A stretch of DNA of 64,000 nt. Origin: Linnemannia schmuckeri (Eukaryota; Mortierellomycota; Mortierellomycetes; Mortierellales; Mortierellaceae). A program made the translations under genes and the position numbers. Numbering within the stretch: the first letter of the stretch is position 1; each line of letters begins with the position of its first letter. The notes under the pieces are model-generated. The model was not told the DNA's origin. It was given only the letters and a program-made list of their open reading frames with translations, and did not search any database. Shown here in pieces: positions 10,690-21,649 of this stretch. The stretch is taken from positions 2,480,001 to 2,544,000 of the forward strand of contig JANATG010000002.1 of assembly GCA_029449235.1 (NCBI GenBank), given 5' to 3'.

Positions 10690-11775
10690 TCATTTCCCGA
10701 GGACAGTAGGTCGGGGGAGAGTCTCATAGTTGACAATAATAGTCAAGTCTGGGGCCGCTTCATAGAGCTGTCGAACGTAACGGGAAGAAATTTCGGCTCC
10801 TTCCCCCAACTCGAGAGTCTTCAATGTAGCAACATGCAGGGGGTGGGAATGAGAGAGACGAGGGAGGAGCGCAGTCATGCTCAAGGATCCAACCGAGACG
10901 ACACTCGAGGTCGCGTGGATCTCAAGAGCTTCCCAACCACAGGTACTCGAACTCAGGAACATCGCCCAGATCGCGTCGAATGATGCTGGCGAGACACCTG
11001 CAGTCATAAGGAAAAGCCGCAACTGATTGAGTGCTGGGCAGTACTGTCGAGCAGCGGTTGAAAGGGCCTCTGCGGCCTCTAGGCCGTTGGTCCAGCTGAG
11101 GCAGAGCGTTTTAAGACCGGGGCAGTTCTTGAAGATCAGAGGCCAGGTTGCGTCGTCGACTGCAATGTCCAAGAGACCAAGGATGGAGAGTCGAGGTAGG
11201 AAGGGGATCAGGGGCTGGGGTGGTCCTACTGCCGCTGGTGCAGCGTCGTGGGTAGGATCAAAATACTGTTCACTGTCGTACCCAAGGTCACCAAGGAACA
11301 GCAACTCCAACGTGGTCGGCACCGCTGTGATCAATTGATTAAACTTGGAATTGGTTGACGCTATCATCTGGCCTGTCACATGAAGGCCTTTCAGTTTTGT
11401 AGACTGCCCGAGAAGGCGTATCGCGTCATCGTTGTCAAGGACAGAGTCGCTTTTGGATCCCAGTTTCATGGTAGCAATCTCTGTACAAGTCGCGGCTCCG
11501 TAGGTGGACAGAAGAGAGGCGGCCTCGTAGTGGTATACGCGTAGCACCCGAATCCAGTGTCCACTTCTTGATAGAGCCCCTGCTTCGACGACGCACTTTT
11601 TGAAGGATGCGAAGCGAGAGTTCCTGTCCCTCGGCGAGTCGAGGAGTACTTTCTCCCAGAGGCATGAGTTGAAGACGGCGTGCCATTCTTGGCAAACTCT
11701 GACACAAACTGAGAGTTCGTGGCGGGAGAGGTACTGGGCAAACTCTTTTAGTAGCTCAGGGGGGAGAGATGACAT
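10690..11775 (-). CDS. Divergent F-box protein, 361 aa
   Basis: The start was set at the ATG at 11775, directly before SSLPPELLKEF; the frame stays open further upstream, but that part is Ser/Phe-rich and unlike the family. The F-box spans about residues 1-45 (LPPELLKEFAQYLSRHELSVCVRVCQEWHAVF..CLW). The remaining residues form leucine-rich-like repeats (for example LPRLSILGLLDIAVDD, CPGLKTLCLSWTNGL), more regular than in the other copies. It lacks the family's FDCLAMTLESGLDLL and DMEVYID blocks, so it is a different subfamily. It is the only member of the left cluster on the minus strand and lies tail to tail with the pseudogene at 9446. Expected role is SCF substrate receptor; target unknown. 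Confidence 0.8.
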   Translation of the reverse strand: MSSLPPELLKEFAQYLSRHELSVCVRVCQEWHAVFNSCLWEKVLLDSPRDRNSRFASFKKCVVEAGALSRSGHWIRVLRVYHYEAASLLSTYGAATCTEIATMKLGSKSDSVLDNDDAIRLLGQSTKLKGLHVTGQMIASTNSKFNQLITAVPTTLELLFLGDLGYDSEQYFDPTHDAAPAAVGPPQPLIPFLPRLSILGLLDIAVDDATWPLIFKNCPGLKTLCLSWTNGLEAAEALSTAARQYCPALNQLRLFLMTAGVSPASFDAIWAMFLSSSTCGWEALEIHATSSVVSVGSLSMTALLPRLSHSHPLHVATLKTLELGEGAEISSRYVRQLYEAAPDLTIIVNYETLPRPTVLGK

Positions 11776-12433
11776 GGATGGAGGCTGAGGAGAAAAGATG
11801 AGGGAGGCGAGTTGGTTGGTGAATGCGTCAGGTGGCGCTAAAAATTGCGATGACGGTGTGAGAGATGTCAGTGAATGAGATGTGGACGATGAGAGGAAAG
11901 TAGAAGAGGAGGTATGAAAAAAGAGAAAAAAAAGAAAAGAGGAGGTGGGGGCGACGTTTATCGATAACGAAGAGAAAGAAGGAGTAGGTGATGGTTCCTG
12001 AAAAAAGGTGACAAAAAAGGCAAAAAACGACTCGTGGCTGCAGCTCTGAAGAATAAAGCCTTTAGAGTTGCGTGAAAGTTGAATGGTGCAAATAAATTGG
12101 AACATCATTTTCCTGCAGAGATATGCATGAGATCCTGCGTGGGAAAAGACGAAAATTGGATGTTTGCGGAGTGATAGAAGACGGGTATCTATGAGAATCA
12201 TATCGGACTATGTAATTACGTGCTGATAGGGCCTATCCTCTCTCCCTTGTGTCGGTTGTTCTTTGGGCAGCGACGTGACTTTTCGGAATGTTTTCATTGT
12301 TGCTGGTTCTTTTTGCGTCCTCCCAATCAACTTTCCTTCCTGTCTTTTTCTCAGATCTCAACCGCCTTAACCGATACAATCATTTTCAGCCACTTCAACT
12401 ACCTCGACTAGCACAAGACGCTCAACAATTGTC

Positions 12434-12540
12434 ATGGCTACAGCAACATTTGGCGCTCTTCCGCTGGAGGTGCAGACCATGATCGCATCCTTTCTCACTC
12501 CACAAATCTAACCGTCTGCTTACGGACCACTCTTCAGGTA
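12434..12540 (+). pseudogene. Truncated F-box N-terminus
   Basis: The ATG at 12434 begins MATATFGALPLEVQTMIASFL, closely matching the start of the intact gene at 58393-59691 (MATATFSGLPFEIQEMIG). A frameshift produces a TAA at 12509-12511, and NLTVCLR follows in the next frame before similarity ends near 12540. Nothing of the LRR-like region remains. Confidence 0.65.
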
Positions 12541-15512
12541 CAATTGAATCCCAATACCCACTTTTGAGCAACAACTACTTCATGCTCTCAATTGCTAAAC
12601 ATGTGGCATGTTTTTGCTGTTGGACTAGATAGGGATTTACAAAGTATATCAGGACAACCAGCAAAACCTACACCACCCAGCCAAACAGCCAACAAAATTA
12701 GTTTTCTTCCAGAGCCCGAGTGTACTTCTCTTCTACAGTCTGGCTCCTCTCTCCTGGTTGCACACCGTCTCAGTTCCTCATTTTGTCTCACTAAAAAAGA
12801 GCGACAGAACATGAAGGGACGAGATGTCACCTACAATAGCGTACATCTAGCAGCGTTTGATCATTGGTCAACTTCATTGCCCCTTCTCTCGCCCCTTGAA
12901 ATTTGCAGATCTCTTTGTATGAATTGCACATCCACATTTCTTCGTTATCCTTGATTTTTTATGCTCCTTATGTTTTCCCCCTATCTTAAATTTCCTGATG
13001 CCATCCCTTTGTTCTTTGATGCTTTCACAGCCATGCCTTGCTCCACCTTCGGCTACTTTTGATTTCTTTGCATCTCAAATACTATTTTCAGCTTACTTTT
13101 TTGACGGTGTCAACTCTGCGCTGGGATTTAGATTCCATTCCTGAGCCTCACGTCTTCAACTTTTCCCATTTTAAGCGACGTCCATTATCCAAAGACCATA
13201 TACATATCGCACTATCCTTTCATCACGAGTGCGTTTTCACACGCCGTTTTGTTACCGATCCCGTCAACATGGTAGATCGTTTCCTGTACTCTCACCTCTT
13301 TCACTATGTGCCCCTTTTTCATGACCACCTACTGACAAATATCAACGCACACGTAAGATATTAGGAACTCTAGTCATGCCACGATACACTAGCGCCTTTT
13401 CAAGCTCCCCTTCTTAATCACCTTTATGCATACTGCAATGGCTCGATCAGAAACACTCGTCGCGCAATTTTGTTGGCCCTTTGGCTGCTCGTCTGTTGGA
13501 TGACCCAAGAAGTCCAAGGTCTCAGAAGGGACTATTGCTGCCTTGGCGTTGTTGCCTTCCTTACTTCTGAAATAAACATTGGACACTTTTGTCGAAGGTT
13601 CTTACCCAGGTTTGGGTAAGGTTCGAGGCCATTGCGATAACAGCCTGCACGGCGAGTATGCAATGAAATGTAGACTGTAAGATAGATTTCTTATATTCTC
13701 GAACAACTTTGTTTAGCCCTTCATCTACATTTCTTTGTCTTGCTGTTCTTCTTCAGGACCATATTTTTCCGACTGAACAAGTGTGTTCCCTGGCTTTTTC
13801 TTTCATCAATTCAAGAGCCAGCATAGTTTCTAGTTGTCCAACACGCGGGAGAGAAACTGGAATCGCCAAGCAAATCAAAAAAAAGGGGAGCAAGAAAATG
13901 GTGACTGACCGCCGGCGACGGTTCAACTACCTTTGCCCGCTTTCGTTCCTCATTTTTTAGCCTTTGGAATTGGAAATATTATTGCTTGTACACTACCATC
14001 TCCCTCCTATCCCTCGCTTTTTGCGTTTGATGTTGTTGTTTCCTACATTTTCTTCGAAAGCACCATCCCCTCTCTACTTTCAATCTCTTTTCTTTACCGT
14101 CATCCCTCACCTCTTCCTTGGGTTTGTAAGCATTTCACTTCCTCGCCTTAGCCCTTACATGTCGGACATGTCACCCACGTACCGCATTTTATTTGAACCA
14201 CCTCCTCTCTTAATTTATTTCGAGTCACGAACTGCTCCGCCTACCTTTTATACCTCTCTCCGTTTTTTTATTTATTGTAAAGAAAACTGCAAATAAAGCA
14301 GCATCTCCCGCTCTTGTGCTCTTTACGCTCTTCCTCACCATTAAATCCTGCCTACAGGTAAGATTCAACTCCTCTTAAGCTCCATGTAAACAAACCTTAA
14401 CGACTTCAATACTGAAAATGTTTAGTTTGCGCGCATGAACAAATAGCTACCTAGTCAACTTGCTGATTTGTCGCATCTCCTCTTCCCAATTCCTACCTCT
14501 ATTACCGTTGAACAAGAACAGAAAAAATAGTATTCTTCAAAACCCCCACTCAGCTTTTAATAACCCTCGGGCTGATCAGTTACATAGCAGCTGGGATTCA
14601 GGGCCAAACCATAAACAAAGATTATTGCTGTGATGTCTTGGTGAGTGGAGCTGATCCCAAAGGAAACATTGGTGTCAATTGCATCTCAGCGAGCGAGCCA
14701 AGTCCAGTCGTGTGCAGAGATTCCCAAGGCGAAATACACTGTGATGCCACGATGCGGGGGTTCGACTGCTGTGAATTTCCAGCTGCCTTTGTGAAAATGA
14801 GGATGATCTTCTCCTCTTCTTTTCATTCCACGTCCTCTTGCTCCTGTCCCAACTTCTTTTTTCATATTTTTTTCGTTGGTCCCAAGACGTTGTTCAATTT
14901 AATTTCTTTTGATCAGTCTTTTTTCACACTTATTTCATGTTATCTCTTTTTCCCCTTTCTTATTTTCTCATACCAAATAAACTGATCTATCGATGTTCCC
15001 GGAAACCTGATCCGATCAGTGAAACTGGTAAATGGATCCTACGCCACCTAATTTCAATTATTACAACGTGGCTCTAATGCTTGTTGTGTTTTCTTTCTCT
15101 GCATGTTCGCTCGTCATCCGGCAACTTATCAACATAGGAAAGCCAACTCAGCATGGAAATAACATAGTTCAGACAGCCACCCCTATGAGATGCAGACTAT
15201 GGCGACCTCTCATCTCATTCAACACGCCCTGGCTTCCTGCCCCTTGCCTGCAAGGTCTGGTCTGGTGGAGGGAATTCACAAAAGACGTAAACGACGATGA
15301 GCGACTTTTCACGGAGATATGCAGCGCGCTTGAACTGGGGTCTTTTTGTGCTTACTGCGGAGATTATGAAATTGTACAATTTCGTTTTCTCCCTCAAAGA
15401 TAGTTCACTCCTTTGGCACATATACTACAGCGTTGAAAAAGCTTTTTTTTTGTTTCCTTCACACCATTCTCATCCCCTTTTGCCATCGTTTCCAGCACAC
15501 AAGTTGACTAGG
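12541..15512. other. 3-kb intergenic region, mostly non-coding
   Basis: Pyrimidine-rich on the + strand with only short chance ORFs. The single piece with protein-like character is the cysteine-rich stretch annotated separately at 14525-14800. Confidence 0.4.
14525..14800 (+). other. Possible exon of a secreted cysteine-rich protein
   Basis: One frame encodes a hydrophobic stretch (LLITLGLISYIAAGIQG) followed by a cysteine-patterned segment with CC, C, C, C and CC (DYCC..., VNC, VVC, IHC, FDCC) and then degenerates. The arrangement looks like a signal peptide plus a small disulphide-rich domain; the paired cysteines recall hydrophobins, but the spacing is not a convincing match. No ATG lies in frame directly upstream. 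An AATAG at about 14527-14531 could be an acceptor, and a TATA-like TTTTATACC is at about 14246. It may be a gene with an unseen first exon or a relic. Confidence 0.3.
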
Positions 15513-15803
15513 ATGACAACAAGACAGCTCTCTTTCTCAGACTTACCGTACGAACTCCAGGAAGCGGTCGCTGGCTATGTTTCGCAACACGATGTCACCC
15601 TTCGTGTCCGCGTCAGCCAAGCTTGGTTACAACTCTTCACCCCAATCATATGACGATATATTCAGCCCAAGACCCGGAGCGCAAGCACTTCGGTTACCTG
15701 GAAGGACACCTTCTACCGAATTCGCAAGGCGAGTGCCTTGAAGATCCACGGCTGCCTCATTCACACCCTTCAAACAAGTTCTTCTCCTCGTCACAAGGAA
15801 CAA
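15513..15803 (+). pseudogene. Truncated F-box pseudogene with TGA at the conserved Trp
   Basis: The ATG at 15513 opens an F-box (LSFSDLPYELQEAVA...LRVRVSQAWLQLFTPII), interrupted by TGA at 15651-15653 at the codon that is Trp in intact paralogues. In the same frame it is followed by RYIQ, then residues matching the next family block (a W..TFYRIRKASALKIHGCLI-like stretch), until similarity stops near 15800. The LRR-like and tail regions are missing. Confidence 0.7.
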
Positions 15804-16253
15804 TGAACCAAATGGCGACTGCCGGTGAGAAATCGATCGGATACACTTCCCGAATGTTAGGGTGAAGTGAGATCACAGATCGATTGCCAAGCGTTTGGAT
15901 CAAAAGGTTTATTTGTTCTTTCTGTGACAACGTCTCACCACTTCACCACTCAAGTGGCAGTGCAAGCAGTTTTATCTCCCTTTAGTGTGTGCTTAAATAG
16001 CCACTTGCTCCCTCCTTTCTTCCTTCCGACGAAAGCTTTTTCATCTTTTATCTCATCTGGACAGAGACAAAAGTCGATGCAATTGTTTGTTGTTTTGCAT
16101 GCTCCAGGATTGATTTCATCGATTATGCAACCACGCTTTTTTAGTTGCTATTGTATGACACGGATTAAGAGTGCCCAGTCAGGACAGACCAACTCTCTTT
16201 TTGCTCTCAAACCAAGTTTGCACTGCCACTTTTGAACAACTTTTCGTGAAATG

Positions 16254-16260
16254 TATAAAA
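16254..16260 (+). promoter_or_regulatory. TATA box of the S41 peptidase gene
   Basis: TATAAAA 76 nt upstream of the ATG at 16336, a normal core promoter distance. Confidence 0.55.
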
Positions 16261-16335
16261 ACAGGTGCCAGATTCCTTCAAACATTTTACTTGAGCCTCT
16301 TTCTCCACTCCTCAACACATCAACCCATTTCGACA

Positions 16336-18562
16336 ATGGTATCCTTCTCAGCCAGCACTCTCCTCCTCTCAGCCTCAGTAGCAGCCCTTGCGGCTGTATC
16401 TCTTGCTGACCCAACATCAACTGGCGGAAATGGCTGCTCGGACCTTGCATCCAAACACGGAGTCAACATCACCTACGCCGACGTGGCCAATTGCTTCGAC
16501 TCGATCCCCTTCAACATAGAAGCTGCCAGGATTACGCTCGAGTCAGTCACCACCTTTTTCAATGACTACTACATATCACGCGACTCGGCACTGACCCCAT
16601 TCCTGGCAAAGCCCCTCGAGGGAGACCCCGTCGACATTGTTGCAAAACTCAAGAAAATTGGCCGCACCCGCTACACAAGCGACCGCAAGTTCCACACCGA
16701 TGTCTACCAGGCCATCGAGTCTCTGCACGATGGACATTCTCTCTATGTTCGTAGGTTTAATGAAGAGATGCGATGCGAAAGAAACCTTTTTTTTTTCTTT
16801 TCAGGTTGCTCTGCCATGCTCACGAATTGATTTTATTTTTCCTTTGCATCTATTTACATCATAGCATACTGCTACATCGCCTACTTATATATGCAATCCT
16901 TCAGCCTCTACGCGCCAGTCATCGATGGCAGGCAGGTAACGAACTAGAATGATAGGCTCTATCACTTTCATCAACTATGCTCAAAACGGAGGTTAACACT
17001 TTCTTTTTTTTATTCTGTTATAATAGGTCGTCAAGGTGTATCAGGATAACAAAAAACGAGGCTACGAGGACTGTGTTGTGGTCAAGATCGACGGCAGGAA
17101 CGCAATGGCGCAGATCAAAAAGTACGCTAGTACCCTCATTACTTCCAAAGATCCCAATGGTCGTTTGAACGAGGCCTTGGCATCAATGGTCTACAGTAAG
17201 GCTGCTGGTACCTTTGTCGTCAGCCCTGGTCGATTTTCTCTCAGGAACTTCTTGCCCGACAGCCCTTCCATTCGCTATGAGCTCCAGTGTGCCAACTCGA
17301 AGGAAGCGATTACTGTTGAGGACAATTGGGTCATTATTCCTCAGGCTCCGTGGGTGTTTGCTGATACACCATCGTATATCAAGAATGTCTGCCTTGCTCA
17401 ATCTACACCACCTCAGCCTCCTACAACCAGTTCAGGTTCTATTCTCAAGCGCGGCGTAATCTCTATCTCGACCGAGAGACACGATGGGATTGACGCCCTC
17501 GGCAAGCGAACATTCAATCCCCAGGCTACTGCCGCACCTCATACCTCCTCGCCCGCTGATTCTTCACCTCCTCCATCTCCATCTCCTTCCGCCTACCCCG
17601 AAGCGATCAAGATCGGCGCCGGTAACTGCACTGTATTTTATCAGCTCAAAGACCGCCCCACAATCGGTGTCATTGTTCTCTTCATCACATTAATCGACTT
17701 TGCCGAGATCGATTTCATGTACCAATCCCTCGAGACTCTCTATCAGAATGGTGTCACTAACATCATCATCGACGTTGTTGGAGGCGATGGTGGCTATGCC
17801 AATGTTGCATCAGATTTCACCCAGTTATTCTTCCCCAACAAAGGACCACTCGATAAAATTTTCCGCGTCAACTTTCGATCCACCCCTGCTCTTCAACAAC
17901 TCAGCGCAAGGGTCTACAACTCGACCGATGGCGGTTGGAGTCAAAAGGGCAATATGTTTAGTATCCTCGGCGGTGCCTTCTACGACAGCTCGCGGTTCAT
18001 TGATCTGACCACCAACCAGACTTACACCGACAACTCACTCTACACCGACACTGTCTCTCAGTACCGCAATGGACGACAGGCTGTCTACACTAAGCCCACG
18101 GCCTACAAACCTTCCTCCCAACCTGTTCACCCCAACCTTACAAGGTACTCCTGGACTAATAATCCCGACCGCCTCCGCATCCTCACCGACGGCAGATGTC
18201 TCTCTGGCTGCGCTCATGTAATTTACCTCATCGCCAACCAATACGGCGTCAAATCCTACGGCGTCGGGGGCACACATGGAGAACCTCTGTCCAAGTATCA
18301 GTACGCCGCGGCTGCTGCGACCAATAATATGATTTTCAACAATATCTTTGCCTTTGCCAACATGACGAGTCCTATCAAGGATCTGCCGTACCAAGGGATT
18401 ATGGCGTTAGCGATTGGCGAGATTGTGGCACCCGGAAGTACAGTTCCGCTGGAGTTTGATTCTGCCAAGTATCCTACTGATTTCCGGCTGGACTTTGATC
18501 CAGTCAATGCTCGTTCTCGGGAAGCGCTGTGGACACAGGTTGCTAATACTGCCTGGAATTAG
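16336..18562 (+). CDS. Secreted peptidase S41 (CPAF-like) family protein, three exons
   Basis: Exons inferred from splice sites and phase: 16336-16750, 16865-16935 and 17027-18562 (introns GTAGGT..ATAG and GTAACG..ATAG). Joined, they give one continuous protein of about 673 residues. The signal peptide is residues 1 to about 24 (alanine/leucine-rich core ending SLADP). The motif SLHDGHSLYV spans the first splice junction and contains the His expected of CPAF-like S41 peptidases. The late domain carries DVVGGDGGY and TDGRCLSGCAHV, the latter placing the probable nucleophilic Ser. A Ser/Pro-rich linker (about 17520-17610) separates the two halves. N-glycosylation-type sites are frequent. The family cleaves extracellular proteins; substrate unknown. 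TATA and ATG agree with a secreted, independently transcribed gene. A 28-nt A run follows the stop. Confidence 0.8.
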
Positions 18563-18580
18563 AAAGTATGTAGTTTTGGC

Positions 18581-18608
18581 AAAAAAAAAAAAAAAAAAAA
18601 AAAAAAAA
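18581..18608 (+). repeat. Poly(A) tract, 28 nt
   Basis: A run 18 nt after the S41 peptidase stop codon. Confidence 0.85.
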
Positions 18609-18935
18609 GGAATGTAATTCTTTTTATGATGCATCATTCTTGTACGAATAATGGTGAGAGAAAACGAAAACGCGTGTGCATGAGATGGCGTGCCTTGTGG
18701 ATTGAGTATTATGTATTATGTATCGATTGTCATAAAATAACTAGCATATTTAATTTACTAAAAAATGGAGTGCGCGTGTGAGAGAGAGAGCATACGTTGC
18801 ACGGGTCAAAGAGAAGGGAGAAAAAACATATGATGTACGTCATATAAAACAAAAAGATGATCTACGCGATGTAATTTAGAGACATGATATACGCCATGTA
18901 GCTCAGAAACAGTAAATATTAACGCAGCCACAATA

Positions 18936-19869
18936 ATGAACCAACTCTTACTTCCTATTGACTCATTCGACCCTGGTCTCCGAACTCGTCCAATTAAAAA
19001 TCAGGAGTATGTCGAATACCTATCTTACTGTGATACAGGACCCGCCGGCGGGACTGGTAGGCGACCGGATCCAACAACGAGTACCGTCCATAATACTCTA
19101 TGGAGCCGGCAAGAGCATTGTGACTTTTGGCTCTGCTACCACCAAACAACTACGGCACTCTCTATCCTCTTCCCCGCTACCAGCGTCAGACCCGTCCCCC
19201 TCCTTATCGGCGCCTCACTCTGAGGAAGGATCTGCAACCCAGTGGCGCAAGTTCTGGCGTGTAAAGATTCCCCACAGAGCCCGCGCAATATGGCGGCGAT
19301 ATAAACGAGACATTCTCCCATGTGGCACACTCCGCGCCCACCGATGGAACCAAGACCCAAAGTGCGAGATGCGAGGATGTAGAGAACAGAGAGCAGACAA
19401 GAATCACTACGTCTTTCAATGCTCTGCCAAATATCTGGCATGGCAGTCCACGCTGAAGGAGTATACCGACAAGTCCCTCTGGTCGGACGTGGATCTGCAC
19501 TCGCTCCTCTCTTTCAAGCCTCCGAAGTTCTTCATCAAACCCGAGTACAACATCTTCGCTCCTCAACTTCTAGCTTGTTGCCTGATTGGGGTCCACACAG
19601 CCAATATCGCTCTCTTTCTGCATGAACAAACTCAGTCCTGGGACGATGTCTCCAACAACATCACCAAAGAAGTACACAAAACTATCATATTAATTCTACA
19701 GACGCAAGCCACCAATAAAAAGACAAAAATCATTAAAAAAAGAAAGACCCATTCGACCATATCTATACCTATACACCATACGTTTTCACCTCTCTCCCAG
19801 CTGTTCATATCACAGAGCAAACTGTCTCGACTATATAGACGCATTGTAAATGTTTCCTCTGTTAATTAA
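18936..19869 (+). mobile_element. 3' end of a non-LTR (LINE) retrotransposon, 5'-truncated
   Basis: An open frame of about 300 codons contains a zf-RVT-like segment (WRKFWRVKIPHRARAIWRRY, then LPCGTLRAHRW, C..RGC, NHYVFQC and W). This is the zinc-binding region that follows the reverse transcriptase in many LINEs. No reverse transcriptase or endonuclease lies upstream, so this is probably a dead-on-arrival copy truncated during reverse transcription. The end is A-rich and Lys-rich (KKTKIIKKRK). Target-site duplications could not be defined by eye. Confidence 0.6.
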
Positions 19870-20166
19870 ATATTTTATTTTCTGCGTCACTCAAGCTAAA
19901 CTTTTTTGGCTCGATATTGTAGTGTCGCTCTCTCGAGAATATGGGGAATAGCTATTCCTCTCTCACTAATGAGCTGTTCGGTCAGAACCTAATAGAAGAT
20001 GTGAAGGCGATGTGTTATTTGCAGTCCATAGACGATAAGGACGATGTGCTCGTGGAGATTACAGAAAGTGATGCAGAAACAAACCTTGGCCGAGATTCTT
20101 GAGGAGATTTACAAGTTACAGATTTTATCCAAATGCAGACGATGCTCTAGTTTTGAGTAGAACCTC

Positions 20167-20712
20167 CTACTGGCCCTCATCGGCAATTTTGAGAGCGTAT
20201 ATATACTGAGGGTCGCACTTATCGAGCGAACACGCCAGGAGCTTGCCCTGAACTTCTAGGACCCTAAGCGCCGGCACCTTGGCTGTACCCTCAAACATGC
20301 CCTTGCCCTTGTTTAGCACCTCGTCCACACAGTACTGCGAAACTGTGATCTCATGGAGACGTCTCTTCTTTTCATACTCCACGATCTTGTCAAAGGTCGT
20401 GAAGCCATTGATCTCCTTCGCTACGCAGCTGTCGACTAGGGCAACCTCCCCTGCATAACGCGCCTTGTCCTTTGCGGAGATGATTCCATAAAAATTCTTG
20501 CCCAAAGTACTCCTGAGGGCGTCATTGTAACAGTCGGATCTACACTTGTAATAAGTCTTGGTGGGATTGAGAACACGGGCCGCGTAGTCATTGCCAAACG
20601 CTTCGATCTCCTCGAGAGTAGGGATGCTTGATGCGGCTTCGACGTGGCTTAGCGCCAACAGGGCGATGGTTGCAGCACCAAGGAAGGTGATCTTGAATGA
20701 AGGGGAGATCAT
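20167..20712 (-). CDS. Secreted protein of unknown function, 181 aa
   Basis: Single-exon gene. Residues 1-26 form a signal peptide (ITFLGAATIALLALSHVEA core). The mature protein of about 155 residues has six cysteines (YKCRSDC, VDSC, QYC, LACSLDKC), suggesting three disulphides, and is mainly helical by composition with several Lys/Glu-rich stretches. I recognise no family. A TATA box about 120 nt upstream supports an independent promoter. Neighbours are a LINE fragment on one side and non-coding DNA on the other. Confidence 0.75.
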   Translation of the reverse strand: MISPSFKITFLGAATIALLALSHVEAASSIPTLEEIEAFGNDYAARVLNPTKTYYKCRSDCYNDALRSTLGKNFYGIISAKDKARYAGEVALVDSCVAKEINGFTTFDKIVEYEKKRRLHEITVSQYCVDEVLNKGKGMFEGTAKVPALRVLEVQGKLLACSLDKCDPQYIYALKIADEGQ

Positions 20713-20829
20713 AGTGGAATGAGTGGGGGAGTGCTTTTGGTTAGTTGACTGATGAGTGTAAGGCTGTGCTGGGAGAAGATGGAGATGTAGTGCTTGTAGA
20801 TTAGTCGGAAGGAGCTGGATAAATAGCCC

Positions 20830-20837
20830 TTTTTATA
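20830..20837 (-). promoter_or_regulatory. TATA box of the 20167-20712 gene
   Basis: TATAAAAA on the minus strand, 118 nt upstream of the start codon. Confidence 0.55.
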
Positions 20838-21649
20838 CAGAAGCTTGGGGCCATAGGGCTAATAATCACAGAAACTCGTAGGAAGATGGCTCAAGTTTCC
20901 TCGCTATCTCCATTAGCCTGCGTGGTCTTTTGTCCTCTGTGATACTGAACAGCATTCACATGTTTCGCAGGGTCGCGGTTTTGTCAGGAGTTGGATGAGC
21001 CGAAGCGCAGAAAAGAAGGGACCGGGTCGTACATGACGACTACCACCTTCGGCCAACTCTGGTTGTTTGTGATAATATTCAGGCTAATCTTTTACTTCGC
21101 CCTCAACCACACCTCCATCACCAACCACGCCTCCATTATTATGCCTCCACCGCCGCGCCCCCAGTACACTAGTATAAATACCTCATTCTTTGTATAATAA
21201 ACATTCTCCATTCCAGCCTCTTCCTCTTGTCTCCCCACTTCTCGTATCTCTGTCTTGCTTTCCCTCTTGTTCATACTCGTTATCTCCCTTGCTCTGTTAC
21301 TATTACATTGTTGAAAGCCATGAACCATTGTAAGCCTTTGATACCACGAAGGGCAGCACTCCTGCTACGATGCATCTCTGCTCTGCCCTAAAAATTGTTG
21401 TACTTTTCTTGAGGAGCCTCTTGACCCTCTGCAACACATCCCTCCCTGCTTTCCCTCACCATCCCATCTGCATAGCACATACACAATCTTTTTTGAAAAA
21501 AAAAGAGGAGGCGCATTTCTTCGCCTAGTGCTCTAGCAGGTAATTCGCATGAGCTCAAGCTCAATGTGTCCAGCGGAGCGTGAGACCAGAAGCACGGATC
21601 TCAACGTAGGCTTCGACAGTAAGTCTTCGTGATGCTCTTAGCGTCTAAC
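20838..21649. other. Intergenic region with an orphan-looking promoter
   Basis: A TATAAATA at about 21174 on the + strand is followed by a pyrimidine-rich leader, an ATG at 21320 and a GTAAGC donor-like site ten bases further on. This resembles the start of the small secreted genes here, but no coding exon follows that I can find. It may be the promoter of a lost gene. Confidence 0.25.
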
